Of a stretch of DNA of 64,000 bases, positions 18,709-27,865 are shown piece by piece. Source of the DNA: Nocardia colli (GTDB lineage Bacteria; Actinomycetota; Actinomycetes; Mycobacteriales; Mycobacteriaceae); contig NZ_VXLC01000013.1 of assembly GCF_008704205.1 (NCBI RefSeq), forward strand, positions 20,496 to 84,495. Reading direction: 5' to 3'. A model generated the notes under the pieces. The model saw only the letters and a program-made list of their open reading frames with translations, was not told the origin of the DNA and did no database searches. Made by a program: the position numbers and the translations under genes. Within the stretch, counting starts at the first letter, position 1. Every line of letters starts with the position of its first letter.

Positions 18709-21700
18709 ATGACCGAGCTCGCGGATCACGATCTGATTCCGGCGCCGTATGACCTTGCCGACCGCTACCGCGTCGGCGCAGGCACCGTTGTTCTCACCGG
18801 GGTCCAGGCGATCGCGCGTCAACTGGTGGAACAGCACGTACGCGACCTGCGCGCCGGTCGGCGCGTCGGCACCTTCGTGTCGGGATATCAGGGCAGTCCG
18901 CTCGGCGGCGTGGACAAGATGCTGGCCGGGATGCCGAACGTGCTGACCGAGCACGACATTTCGTTCGTCCCGGGGCTGAACGAGGAGCTCGCCGCGACCT
19001 CGGTGTGGGGGAGTCAGGCCGATCTGCCCAAGGGCAGCGCCACGCACGACGGCGTGGTCGGCGTCTGGTACGGCAAGGGCCCCGGCCTCGACCGCGCCAC
19101 GGATGCGTTGCGGCACGCCAACATGTACGGCGCGAACGCCAACGGCGGTGTGCTGCTGCTGGTCGGTGACGACCCGGCGTCGAAGTCCTCGACCGTGCCC
19201 GCGGTGAGCGAGCGCTCGCTGGCCGCGATGAACATCCCGGTCCTGTTCCCGCGCAACGCGCGCGAGATCATCACCATGGGCCTGCACGGCGTCGCGCTCT
19301 CGCGCGCCTCGGGTTGCCTGGTCGCGCTGAAGATCGTGGCCGACGTCGCCGACGGCGCCTGGTCGGTGGACGGCGACGCGGGCGACATCGACATCATCGT
19401 CCCCGAGATCACCTGGGAGGGACGCCCGTTCAGCTACCTGCAGCGCCCGATGGCGGCGCCGACGGACAGCGTGATCGCCGAGGCGGACCTGTACGGCCCG
19501 CGCTGGGAGATGGTCAAGGCCTACAGCACGCTCAACGACCTCGACGTCATCGAGCTGAACCCGCCGCACGCGACCCTCGGCATCGCCGCCACCGGAACCA
19601 CTTTCGACGCGGTCCGGCAGGCGCTGATCGACCTCGGCGTGGACGACGACGACCTCATGCGCGCGGGCGTCCGCCTGCTGCGCATCGGCATGCCGTTTCC
19701 GATTGCGCCCGAACGGGTTCGGCAGTTCGCCAAGGGCCTGACCCGCCTGGTCGTGGTCGAGGACAAGACCGCGTTCATCGAGACCCAGATCCGGGAGATC
19801 CTGTACGGCACCGCCGAGGCCCCGGAGATCATCGGCAAGCGCGACGCCGCCGGGCGCCCGCTGTTCGGCCAGGACGGCGAGCTCACCACCGGCCGGATCA
19901 CCAAGCCGCTGAGCCGCGCGCTGCACGGCTACCTGGACACGAAACGTCCACTGCCGCAGCCGCTGACGCTGTCCGTACTGCCCGCCAAGCGCGCCGCCTA
20001 CTTCTGCAGCGGCTGCCCGCACAACCGCTCCACCGCGGTGCCCGCGGGCTCGCTGGCCGGCGGCGGTATCGGCTGCCACACCATGGTGACCATGTCTGGC
20101 CGGGAAGACAGCCAGGTCACCGGCCTGACCCAGATGGGCGGCGAAGGCGCGCAGTGGATCGGCCAGGCGCCGTTCACCGACGTACCCCACCTGTTCCAGA
20201 ACATCGGCGACGGAACGTTTTTCCACTCCGGCCAGCTCGCCGTGCAGGCGTGCGTCGCCGCCGGTGTGAACATCACCTACAAGCTGCTCTACAACGACGT
20301 CGTCGCGATGACCGGCGCGCAGGACGCGGAGGGCGCGCTCGCCGTGCCCATGCTGACGCACAAGCTGACCACCGAGGGCGTCGCGCAGATCATCATCTGC
20401 GCCGACGAGCCGAAGAAGTACCGCAAGCGCGACCTCGCCCCCGGCACCCGTCTGTGGCACCGTGATCGGCTCGACGAGGCCCAGCGCGCGCTGCGTGAGG
20501 TACCCGGCGTCACCGTGCTCATCTACGACCAGCACTGCGCCGCCGACGCGCGCAGGCAGCGCAAGCGCGGCACCCTGCCGACCCGCCGGACCCGCGTGGT
20601 GATCAACGAGGCGGTGTGCGAGGGCTGCGGTGACTGCGGCGTCAAGAGCAACTGCCTGTCCGTGCAGCCGGTGGACACCGAGTTCGGCCGCAAGACCCGC
20701 ATCGATCAGACCTCCTGCAACACCGACTACACCTGCATGGACGGCGACTGCCCGTCCTTCGTCACGGTGGAACTGCCGGACCCGGCAAAGGCCAAGAAGC
20801 GCAAGGCGATCCAGCGTCCGACCCCGCCGGTGCTGCCCGATCTCGCGCAGCCCGCGCTGAGCACGACGCAGAACGTCTTTCTGGCCGGCATCGGCGGCAC
20901 CGGCATCGTCACCGTCAATCAGGTGCTGGCCACCGCCGCGCTGCGGGCCGGTTACGAGGTGGCCAGCCTGGACCAGATCGGCCTGAGCCAGAAGGCCGGA
21001 CCGGTGGTCTCGCACTTGCGTTTCGCCAGTGGGGAATTGGAGCCCGCGAACCGGCTGACCCCGGGTTCGGCGGACTGCATCGTGGCGTTCGACCTGCTGA
21101 CCGCCACGGACAACAAGAACCTGGCCTACGGCTCGAAGACGAACACGCTGTCGGTCGCGTCCACCAGTCAGACCCCGACCGGGGACATGGTCTACGACAA
21201 GGCCGTCGAGTACCCGGAGACGCCAGCGCTGCTCGCGCGGCTCGAGCAGGCCTCCCGGGAGGTGCGCTCGTTCGACGCGCTCGCCGCCGCCGAGGTGCTG
21301 TTCGGCAACACCGCGGCCGCCAACTTCCTGATGGTCGGCGCCGCCTACGAACTCGGCGGCCTGCGCATTCCCGCGGCGTCGATCGAGGAGGCCATCGAGA
21401 TCAACGGGGTCGCCGTGAACGCCAACATCGCGGCGTTCCGCTGGGGCCGGGTCGCGGTCGCCCGACCGGACGAGTTCGCCGCCGCGGCGGGGCGCCCGGA
21501 GCGCAAGCGCGCCGAAATCAAGGTTCCGGCCGATCTTTTCGACGGTCTGACCGCCACGGGTGAGACCAAGCGGCTCGTCGAACTGCGGGCCGGGGAGCTG
21601 ATCGGGTTCCAGGGTGTCCGCGTGGCCCGCGACTATGTCCGGACCGTGCAACACATTTGGGCTGCGCAGCAGCGCGTCACCGACCGCACCGAGTTCAGCG

Positions 21701-22206
21701 AGCAGGTCGCGCGTGGCCTGTACAAGTTCACCGCCTACAAGGACGAGTACGAGGTGGCCCGCCGCCTGGTCGACCCGGCCTTCCTGGACGAGGTCGCGGG
21801 TCAGCTGCCCGAAGGGGCGAACCTCACCTACAAGCTGCACCCGCCGGTGCTGCGGGCGATGGGCCGCAAGAAGAAGATCGGCATCGGACCGCGCGGGCAT
21901 CTCGCGCTCAAGGTGCTGGCCAAGGGAAAGCGGTTGCGCGGCACCAAGTTCGATTTCTTCGGTTACGCCCACGTCCGCCGGGTCGAGCGGGCTCTGCTCG
22001 CGCACTACACCGGCATGGTGACGACGCTCGCGGACACGCTCGACGAGGCGGGCTACGACCGCGCGGTCCAGGCCGCCGCCCTCGCCGACACCGTGCGTGG
22101 CTACGAGGACATCAAGCTGGCGAACGTGGAGATCTACCGAAACAGCCTGCGCGAGCTCGGTATCGAGCCGCCGGCGGTGGAAACGAACGGCGCGGCTGGG
22201 CAGTAG
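18709..22206 (+). CDS. Indolepyruvate ferredoxin oxidoreductase, fused subunits
   Basis: Large thiamine-diphosphate, iron-sulfur 2-oxoacid:acceptor oxidoreductase of 1165 residues. The N-terminal half is IorA-like (TFVSGYQGSPLGGVD, LVGDDPASKSSTVP). The TPP domain contains FCSGCPHNRST and IGDGTFFHSG, and a cysteine-rich [4Fe-4S] segment CEGCGDCGVKSNC is near residue 640. The gamma-like domain LAGIGGTGIVTVNQVL and a C-terminal DUF6537-like part follow. It oxidatively decarboxylates aryl or branched 2-oxoacids from amino-acid breakdown to acyl-CoA. It is transcribed alone between a dyad-containing promoter and a strong terminator. Confidence 0.93.
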   Translation: MTELADHDLIPAPYDLADRYRVGAGTVVLTGVQAIARQLVEQHVRDLRAGRRVGTFVSGYQGSPLGGVDKMLAGMPNVLTEHDISFVPGLNEELAATSVWGSQADLPKGSATHDGVVGVWYGKGPGLDRATDALRHANMYGANANGGVLLLVGDDPASKSSTVPAVSERSLAAMNIPVLFPRNAREIITMGLHGVALSRASGCLVALKIVADVADGAWSVDGDAGDIDIIVPEITWEGRPFSYLQRPMAAPTDSVIAEADLYGPRWEMVKAYSTLNDLDVIELNPPHATLGIAATGTTFDAVRQALIDLGVDDDDLMRAGVRLLRIGMPFPIAPERVRQFAKGLTRLVVVEDKTAFIETQIREILYGTAEAPEIIGKRDAAGRPLFGQDGELTTGRITKPLSRALHGYLDTKRPLPQPLTLSVLPAKRAAYFCSGCPHNRSTAVPAGSLAGGGIGCHTMVTMSGREDSQVTGLTQMGGEGAQWIGQAPFTDVPHLFQNIGDGTFFHSGQLAVQACVAAGVNITYKLLYNDVVAMTGAQDAEGALAVPMLTHKLTTEGVAQIIICADEPKKYRKRDLAPGTRLWHRDRLDEAQRALREVPGVTVLIYDQHCAADARRQRKRGTLPTRRTRVVINEAVCEGCGDCGVKSNCLSVQPVDTEFGRKTRIDQTSCNTDYTCMDGDCPSFVTVELPDPAKAKKRKAIQRPTPPVLPDLAQPALSTTQNVFLAGIGGTGIVTVNQVLATAALRAGYEVASLDQIGLSQKAGPVVSHLRFASGELEPANRLTPGSADCIVAFDLLTATDNKNLAYGSKTNTLSVASTSQTPTGDMVYDKAVEYPETPALLARLEQASREVRSFDALAAAEVLFGNTAAANFLMVGAAYELGGLRIPAASIEEAIEINGVAVNANIAAFRWGRVAVARPDEFAAAAGRPERKRAEIKVPADLFDGLTATGETKRLVELRAGELIGFQGVRVARDYVRTVQHIWAAQQRVTDRTEFSEQVARGLYKFTAYKDEYEVARRLVDPAFLDEVAGQLPEGANLTYKLHPPVLRAMGRKKKIGIGPRGHLALKVLAKGKRLRGTKFDFFGYAHVRRVERALLAHYTGMVTTLADTLDEAGYDRAVQAAALADTVRGYEDIKLANVEIYRNSLRELGIEPPAVETNGAAGQ

Positions 22207-22252
22207 ACCGCGCGCCTGGTCGAGCGTAAGGCCACGCTCCCGGGCACATGGG

Positions 22253-22284
22253 AAGCGGCCCGCAACTACGGTTGCGGGCCGCTT
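22253..22284. terminator. Terminator after the oxidoreductase gene
   Basis: Perfect 14-bp stem aagcggcccgcaac (22253-22266) and gttgcgggccgctt (22271-22284) with tetraloop tacg, followed by a short T run. It separates the oxidoreductase gene from the convergent membrane protein gene. Confidence 0.85.
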
Positions 22285-22304
22285 TCGCATTGGCGGGGAA
22301 GGGG

Positions 22305-22832
22305 TTACGACCGCCGCGGCATCACGGTGTAGCTGAACGAGATCACGAAGTCGATCGCGAGGATCAGCCCCCAGGGAGCCAGCACGCCCCACAGCGGCGT
22401 GGTGCGATCGAGGTCGCCGACCAGCAGCGTGAACAGGCCGAGCACGATGGCCGCCACCGTGTAGGCGAGCAGATGCTTGAACCACTGCACCCGCTCCCGC
22501 GCGGCATGCGCACGTCCCGCCTTCGGCGGCCGCACGGGTGCCGGCCCGCCGGCGAACCGATGCGCGAACCGCTGATCGGCCCAGTCGATCATCTGCGGGC
22601 CGAAGGCGATCGACACGCCGATATAGATCGCCGCCAGCCCGTGCGTGAGCGATGCCTCGCCGCCGCGCCGCAGGTCGATCACCGACGCGGCGAGCAACAC
22701 GACATCCACCAGCGGAACGCTGGCGAGCAGCACGTTGCTCAGCCGCCGCGCCGAGGTCAGGTAGCGGACCGCGAGCCCGAGCAGGAGCAACACCCAGAAC
22801 CCGACCTCGCAGCCGACGATCAGCGCAATCAC
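22305..22832 (-). CDS. Integral membrane protein, TetR-controlled
   Basis: About 175 residues with roughly four to five hydrophobic segments: an N-terminal VIALIVGCEVGFWVLLLL, a segment near VLLASVPLVDVVLLAASV, and two after the basic loop PPKAGRAHAARER. I prefer the GTG at 22830-22832 because AAGGAG lies 7 nt upstream; the farther start at 22853 would bury that site inside the gene. No enzymatic motif is seen. It is divergent from a TetR gene across an inverted repeat, so it is probably the repressor's target. Confidence 0.78.
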   Translation of the reverse strand: MIALIVGCEVGFWVLLLLGLAVRYLTSARRLSNVLLASVPLVDVVLLAASVIDLRRGGEASLTHGLAAIYIGVSIAFGPQMIDWADQRFAHRFAGGPAPVRPPKAGRAHAARERVQWFKHLLAYTVAAIVLGLFTLLVGDLDRTTPLWGVLAPWGLILAIDFVISFSYTVMPRRS

Positions 22833-22844
22833 TGGAAATCTCCT

Positions 22845-22891
22845 TTTTCGCACGGTCGAGTTTAATAAAATATAACACGACTGTGCGAAAA
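22845..22891. promoter_or_regulatory. Inverted-repeat operator between membrane protein and TetR genes
   Basis: Arms ttttcgcacggtcg (22845-22858) and cgactgtgcgaaaa (22878-22891) match as an inverted repeat at 13 of 14 positions. They flank a 19-nt AT-rich centre that probably contains the overlapping divergent promoters. It is placed to let the adjacent TetR protein repress both genes. Confidence 0.7.
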
Positions 22892-22897
22892 TGAGTC

Positions 22898-23488
22898 ATG
22901 CCGAAGATCGTGGACCACCAGACCCGCCGCGTGGAGCTCGCCGAGGCGGTCTGGCGGGTCATCGCCCGCGACGGCGTCGACGAGATCTCCATCCGCTCGG
23001 TGGCCACCGAAGCAGGCTGGTCCTCCGGCGCGCTCCGCCACTACTTCGCCACCCGCGCCGAGCTGCTCGCCTTCACCTGCGAGGACGTGATCACCCGGGT
23101 CACCGCCCGGATCGCGGCCCTGCCGCGCACCGGTTCCGTGCGGGACATCGTGCGCGCCATCCTGCACGAGACGATGCCCCTCGACGAACGCCGAATCACC
23201 GAGTGCTCCATCGCCTTTTCCTTCGTCGTCCTCGGCCTGGCCAACCCCCAGCTCGCGGAGGTCCAGCGCAGGCACTTCGGCCAGATGTACGACCTGTGCC
23301 GCGGCCTCGTCGCGGACCTGTCGGCGAGAGACGCACTGGCCGAACAGGTTTCCGACCACGACCTGGTCGCGCAACGTCTACACGCCCTGATCGACGGCCT
23401 GAGCCTGCAACGCCTGGCCGGCCACCTCACCTCGCCCGAGGTGATCGCCCGGCTCGACGCGTTCCTGGACGAGATCATCGTCGGATGA
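22898..23488 (+). CDS. TetR-family regulator
   Basis: A 196-residue TetR protein. The N-terminal helix-turn-helix (RRVELAEAVWRVIARDGVD ... SIRSVATEAGWSSGALRHYF) is followed by an all-helical ligand domain of the BetI/AcrR C-terminal type. It is divergent from the membrane protein gene and shares the inverted-repeat operator with it. Ligand unknown. Confidence 0.92.
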   Translation: MPKIVDHQTRRVELAEAVWRVIARDGVDEISIRSVATEAGWSSGALRHYFATRAELLAFTCEDVITRVTARIAALPRTGSVRDIVRAILHETMPLDERRITECSIAFSFVVLGLANPQLAEVQRRHFGQMYDLCRGLVADLSARDALAEQVSDHDLVAQRLHALIDGLSLQRLAGHLTSPEVIARLDAFLDEIIVG

Positions 23489-23869
23489 CCGGCCGAATGT
23501 AGTGCGGAACCGCGTTGCCGCACGGTGGGATTGGCTGACACCCCGGCTTGATGATAGCTATGTGGCATGAATGAGTAGCTATCGCAACAACTTACGGCCA
23601 TCCTTCTATGAAGGCTGGTAGCGATCTCTTTCAAAACTGTTGCCTCGATATGGAACCGATCGGACGGTTCACGCGTCCAACCAGATAACTAGGAACAGTA
23701 GGGGAGGCTCGGCCGTTCGGGATCGGCGGTCGCAGCAGACTACGGAGGGGGATTCGCGAGAGTCGGCCGGCGCCACGGCTGACCGACATGGCTTGACGAC
23801 ACCGCACACTGCGGCACCCAGGATCGGGTGCACTTACCAGTGCGCCAATCGAAGTAAGTGGGGGGTTCC
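23489..23869. other. Intergenic region at the left edge of the lanthipeptide cluster
   Basis: No gene is supported in these 381 bp. GC content is visibly lower than in the TetR gene. At 23653-23679 there is GGAACC-N15-GCGTCC, a partial match to the TGAACC-N15-GC(T/A)AC motif found three times inside the cluster. It may be a weak sigma-factor promoter for the regulator gene. Confidence in that element is low because the -10 half diverges. Confidence 0.45.
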
Positions 23870-24634
23870 TTGAACACTGCGCAACTGAGCTGGGGCATCG
23901 AAACGATGGCCAAGCCGAACGCATTCGTGCATCCGAGTCTGCGCGACTATCTGGATCCGACGAACGGGCCGTGTGGGAGCTTGTTCCCGCCGGGCTTTCA
24001 GTTGGAGTTCGCCGACTACGACGAACTCACCGCACGCGGTGACATCGACGGTGCGCCGATCGTGCTACCGGTCAACTCGGAGCATCAGGCCGAAAAACTG
24101 AGGTCGATCCGGTCGATACATGCGATGGGACTGATCGTCGCGGTCACCAACGATGTGACCGGGCACTCGACTTACTTCGCGATTCGCGCCGGCGCCAACT
24201 TCGTGATCAACATCGCGATATCCGGTGAGCGGCAAGCGGAGATCCTGCGCGCGCAACTTCTTGACCATGCACGACCGGTTGTCGAGAACCAGCGCCCGCC
24301 GATGCGTGGCGTGGCGCTGAACCATGACTCGAACATCCGGAGGACGGAATCCGCGAGAAGGCCTGATCTCAAATCCGCCCCCAGGGATATCCCGCGGCCC
24401 GGCGCGCAGAACGGCCGAGGTGTGTTGGACGAATTCGACACGCGGCTGTTGCGAATGCTGCGCACGTCGATGACTGTCGCCGAGATCGCGCGGCTCAACT
24501 ATCTTTCGGAGCGGTCGATGTATCGACGCATCCGGAATCTGTATGACACCCTGGGCGTCGAAAGCCGCGCCGAACTGGTCAAAGCGGAGCACCGAGGCGC
24601 TTCGTCCCCGCCACTTGCCATGCTGCGCGGCTGA
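23870..24634 (+). CDS. LuxR-type cluster regulator (MibR/PspR-like)
   Basis: About 254 residues. The N-terminal 190 residues are of unknown type, and a C-terminal LuxR/GerE-like helix-turn-helix spans LDEFDTRLLRMLRTSMTVAE ... SERSMYRRIRNLYDTLGVESR. In the NAI-107 and planosporicin clusters a LuxR-type protein of this layout activates the precursor operon, and here the lanA promoter likewise lacks the sigma-factor motif. The TTG at 23870 follows a GGGGGG ribosome site; a GTG at 23858 and an ATG at 23906 are alternatives. The metallopeptidase gene starts 3 bp after its stop. Confidence 0.75.
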   Translation: MNTAQLSWGIETMAKPNAFVHPSLRDYLDPTNGPCGSLFPPGFQLEFADYDELTARGDIDGAPIVLPVNSEHQAEKLRSIRSIHAMGLIVAVTNDVTGHSTYFAIRAGANFVINIAISGERQAEILRAQLLDHARPVVENQRPPMRGVALNHDSNIRRTESARRPDLKSAPRDIPRPGAQNGRGVLDEFDTRLLRMLRTSMTVAEIARLNYLSERSMYRRIRNLYDTLGVESRAELVKAEHRGASSPPLAMLRG

Positions 24635-24637
24635 CCG

Positions 24638-26680
24638 GTGGCTATTGGTATGCCCGCGAAGGGATTTCATGGAATCAGCCGTCGCGACCTCCTTCGGACG
24701 GCCGGAGTCGTTGCTGCCGCGATGATTCCAGTTGCCTGCGGCTCCTCCGCCAACCCGGGGGTGGGTCCCGATCTGACGGGACTCGATGCGACTGTCCGTC
24801 CTCAAGATGATTTGTACCGGCATACCAATGGACAGTGGCTGCGTGCGTACAAGCTACCGGACGACCAACCGGTGTGCAGTGCGATGACCGACGCGATGCA
24901 CCGGGTCGAGCGGCAGCTCAGAGATATCATCGAAGGCATCCGCGAGCCGGTGCCCGCGACGGCGGAACAGCAGATCCGGGACCTGTACGCGGCCTGCTTG
25001 GACAACTCGGCTATCGAGCGGCTCGGAATGACTCCGCTTGCCGACCTCTTCGCCGACATCGATGCGGCGGAGACGAAGTCCGAATTGGCACGGGTCATGG
25101 GAAGACTGCCGATCCCCGGTCTGATCGCGATGTACGTCGACATCGATCGGAAGGACTCGCGCCGCTACCTCGCTACCCTTGCTCAGTCCGGGCTCGGCAT
25201 GGACAGCCGATATTACCGAGATCCTGAGTTCAGCACCCATCTCGACGCCTATCGCAGGTATCTGGAGCGCATAGCCGGTGCAAGCGGCCTTGCCGATCCT
25301 GCGGGGATGTCGATGCGGGTGGTCGAACTGGAGCGGCGATTGGCCATGGCCCACTGCGATGCTGTGCAGGACCAGGACGCGGCGGCGACCTACAACCTGC
25401 TGAGCTGGTCCGAATTACGCGGGTTGGCAACAGATTTCGACTTCGATGCCTGGTTGTCCGGGCAGACCACGCAGCCGCTGGAGCTATTCGCGCGCGTCGT
25501 CGTGCGTCAGCCCTCGTTCGTGGCCGCCGCCGGAGCGCTCTGGGCCGGCGTCGATCTCGCCCAGTGGCGTGAATACCTCCGCCTGAATGTTATTCAGGGG
25601 TTCTCCAGGTTTCTGCCCGAGGCGATCGCCACTGCGAATTTCGACTTTCGGCACCGATTCATGGGTGGTACGGATCGGCCGGACCAGCCGTGGCAGCGCG
25701 CGATCGCCACGGTCAACGCTGAGCTGGGGCCGCAGTTGGGAAAGCTGTATGTGGCCAAGCACTTTCCGCCCGCGGCCAAGGACCGGATGCACGATCTGGT
25801 CGAGGATCTGCTGGTGGCTTACCGTGCACATTTTCGCGAGTCGTCCTGGATGTCGGAGGCCACCCGCGCCCGCGCCATTGCCAAACTCGACAAGATCGAG
25901 ACGCTGATCGGCGGTCCGGACCGATGGCCCGACTATTCGAGTGTGCCGATCACACCGGACAGGTTGATCGAATCGCTCAGGGCGGTCCGCGATTTCACCG
26001 CACGACGGCAGTTCGAGCGGCTCTCCACTGCGGTCGACAAGAGCGAATGGACGACGACCCCGCAAACTGTCAACGCCTTCTACACCCCGACATCGAATCA
26101 GATCGTTTTCCCCGCGGCCTTCCTACAGCCGCCGTACTTCGACAAGGACGCAGACCCGGCGGCGAACTACGGTGCGATCGGCGCGATCATCGGACACGAG
26201 ATCGGTCACGGGTTCGACGACCAAGGGTCTGAATACGATGGTGACGGCAACCTGTCCGATTGGTGGGCTCCCGCGGACCGCGCGGCGTTCGACGCGAAGA
26301 CCAGGCACCTGGTCGGCCAATACGACGGGCTGGTCCCCGAGGGCTTCGATGCTGCGCACCATGTCGACGGACGGTTGACCGTGAGCGAGAACTTGGCGGA
26401 TTTGCTGGGTCTGCAGGTGGCGGTCGCCGCCTACCGCCGCGCGGCGCAACGCCGTGGCGAACCGCCGGAGTTCCGTACCCTGTTCCTGTCGTGGGCGAGA
26501 TGCTGGCGGATGAAACAGACAGACCAGTTCGCCGTGGCCGCGCTGGCGGCGAACACCCACGCACCTGCGGAATTCCGTACCAACCAGATCGTGCGCAACA
26601 TCCCTGAGTTCTACTCGGCCTTCGAGGTCGCGCACGGGGATCGGCTGTTCTTGCCCGAGGAACAGCGGCTCGCACTGTGA
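24638..26680 (+). CDS. M13 (neprilysin/PepO) zinc metallopeptidase, predicted Tat lipoprotein
   Basis: A 680-residue M13 peptidase. The twin-arginine signal SRRDLLRTAG and a lipobox ending at Cys34 (IPVAC-GSS) predict an extracytoplasmic, membrane-anchored enzyme. The zinc site is HEIGH (residues 520-524, in IIGHEIGHGFDDQG), with the third ligand Glu584 in ENLAD; NAFYTPTSNQIVFPAAF is the M13 substrate-cleft motif. The usual C-terminal Trp is replaced by LAL. The GTG at 24638 or the ATG at 24650 may start it. NAI-107-type clusters lack a dedicated LanP, so this enzyme is a candidate leader peptidase; that role is inference. Confidence 0.9.
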   Translation: MAIGMPAKGFHGISRRDLLRTAGVVAAAMIPVACGSSANPGVGPDLTGLDATVRPQDDLYRHTNGQWLRAYKLPDDQPVCSAMTDAMHRVERQLRDIIEGIREPVPATAEQQIRDLYAACLDNSAIERLGMTPLADLFADIDAAETKSELARVMGRLPIPGLIAMYVDIDRKDSRRYLATLAQSGLGMDSRYYRDPEFSTHLDAYRRYLERIAGASGLADPAGMSMRVVELERRLAMAHCDAVQDQDAAATYNLLSWSELRGLATDFDFDAWLSGQTTQPLELFARVVVRQPSFVAAAGALWAGVDLAQWREYLRLNVIQGFSRFLPEAIATANFDFRHRFMGGTDRPDQPWQRAIATVNAELGPQLGKLYVAKHFPPAAKDRMHDLVEDLLVAYRAHFRESSWMSEATRARAIAKLDKIETLIGGPDRWPDYSSVPITPDRLIESLRAVRDFTARRQFERLSTAVDKSEWTTTPQTVNAFYTPTSNQIVFPAAFLQPPYFDKDADPAANYGAIGAIIGHEIGHGFDDQGSEYDGDGNLSDWWAPADRAAFDAKTRHLVGQYDGLVPEGFDAAHHVDGRLTVSENLADLLGLQVAVAAYRRAAQRRGEPPEFRTLFLSWARCWRMKQTDQFAVAALAANTHAPAEFRTNQIVRNIPEFYSAFEVAHGDRLFLPEEQRLAL

Positions 26681-26721
26681 ATCTCTTGATCCGCAACTAC
26701 AACGATGACAAGGACCTGATC

Positions 26722-26979
26722 ATGCAATCCGATTATGTCGACTACCTGACCTGGGACGAGCAGCACAATGTCGCCTACCTTGCGCTCCGTCCGAACAACT
26801 CCGGAACTCGCCGAGTCGCCCGAACTCTGCAGGTGTGCGATGAGGCCGGCGACGAGGTTGTGGCCGCTCTCGATTTCGGTGCGGACGGCGAGCTCATGGG
26901 CATCGAACTGTTGAACGCGGCCACCCAGCTGGGCGCGGCGCTCAAGGCGTCGGCACGCGAGCAGCAGGCGAACACCTGA
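26722..26979 (+). CDS. Small DUF2283-like protein
   Basis: An 85-residue protein beginning MQSDYVDYLTWDEQHNVAYL and continuing with a region resembling the DUF2283 fold (DEAGDEVVAALDFGADGELMGIELLNA). The ATG at 26722 has AAGGAC upstream. The frame also opens at a GTG at 26677 overlapping the metallopeptidase stop, which would couple the two genes and give 100 residues. Role in the cluster unknown. Confidence 0.65.
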   Translation: MQSDYVDYLTWDEQHNVAYLALRPNNSGTRRVARTLQVCDEAGDEVVAALDFGADGELMGIELLNAATQLGAALKASAREQQANT

Positions 26980-26993
26980 TCCGCGTTTCACCG

Positions 26994-27020
26994 TGAACCG
27001 CAACACGTTAGACGGCTACG
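26994..27020 (+). promoter_or_regulatory. ECF-sigma-type promoter of the lanEF operon
   Basis: TGAACC (26994-26999), 15-nt spacer, GCTACG (27015-27020), 33 bp before the lanE ATG. The same layout occurs before the cluster's sigma gene (36724) and the lipoprotein gene (41648). This suggests recognition by the cluster's ECF sigma factor. Confidence 0.7.
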
Positions 27021-27053
27021 TACTCGAGTAGACCGACTGACTCGAGGAGAGAA

Positions 27054-27863
27054 ATGGCCACCACCGCAGCACGTCAGGAGCCTGACGTTCGCCCGAAGCG
27101 GGATCAACCGTCCCTGGCGGAGGTCACCGCCGTCGAACTGTCCAGGATGCGCCGGGGTTTCATCGGCTGGTTCGTCGTCCTGGTGCCCTTCGTGATCACG
27201 GTTCCGCTGTATCCGATGTCGCTGGCCTCGCCAGAAGGGCAGTCCGGCCATACCTGGACGGTATTCCGTGATGTTGCCCTGGAGGGTTGGGGCGTTCTGA
27301 TCCCGATGACTGCCGCGCTATTGGCCGCGCTCTCCGTGCGAGCGGATCAGGACGCCTGGCGGCTGCTTTTCTCCTACGCTGTGCCGCGGACCAAATATCT
27401 GCTCGGCAAGTATTTCGCCTTGGCCGCGCTGTCGGCCGTTTCGACGACTCTGCTGGCCGTTTTGCTGTGTGGCGGTGCGGCTCTGAGCGGGCGGCTGGGC
27501 ACCAGCTTCTCGACGATCGTCGGCGCGTGCTTTCTGCCGTGGCTGGCCGGATTGGGCTGCGCCGCAGTGGCTCTGGTCGTCTCGATGATGTGGGGACTCG
27601 GCCCGACCATCGCGGTGGGCGTTGTCGGCATGATGAGCGGGATGCTCATTGCGGACAAGAGCTGGTGGATGGCGGTGCCGTTTGCCTGGCCGATGCGCGT
27701 CATCTTGCCGTTGGCCGGAATCGGACCCAACGGCGTTCCGCTCCCCGCGGACAGCCCGGTCCGGGACCACGGAGTCATTCTGCCTGCGATAGCGCTGTCG
27801 ATCGGGCTGGCGGTCGTGGTTCTCGCTCTCGGCTCGTTCCACATCAAGCGCAAGGAGATCTGA
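27054..27863 (+). CDS. lanE: ABC transporter permease, lantibiotic-immunity type (LanE-like)
   Basis: A 269-residue permease with six predicted membrane helices after a polar N-terminal tail. It contains a cytoplasmic segment typical of bacteriocin-immunity permeases (SVRADQDAWRLLFSYAVPRT, then KYLLGKYFALAALSAVSTT). A GGAGAG ribosome site precedes the ATG. The ATPase gene follows 2 bp after the stop. The position of E-F in the cluster corresponds to mibEF/pspEF, proposed to protect the producer. A sigma-type promoter lies directly upstream. Confidence 0.85.
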   Translation: MATTAARQEPDVRPKRDQPSLAEVTAVELSRMRRGFIGWFVVLVPFVITVPLYPMSLASPEGQSGHTWTVFRDVALEGWGVLIPMTAALLAALSVRADQDAWRLLFSYAVPRTKYLLGKYFALAALSAVSTTLLAVLLCGGAALSGRLGTSFSTIVGACFLPWLAGLGCAAVALVVSMMWGLGPTIAVGVVGMMSGMLIADKSWWMAVPFAWPMRVILPLAGIGPNGVPLPADSPVRDHGVILPAIALSIGLAVVVLALGSFHIKRKEI

Positions 27864-27865
27864 CC

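Noticed and set aside
18667..23007. Open frame of more than 1400 codons on the minus strand opposite the indolepyruvate oxidoreductase
   Set aside because: It is the antisense shadow of a well-supported high-GC gene; composition is His/Arg/Gly/Gln-rich with no recognisable domain.
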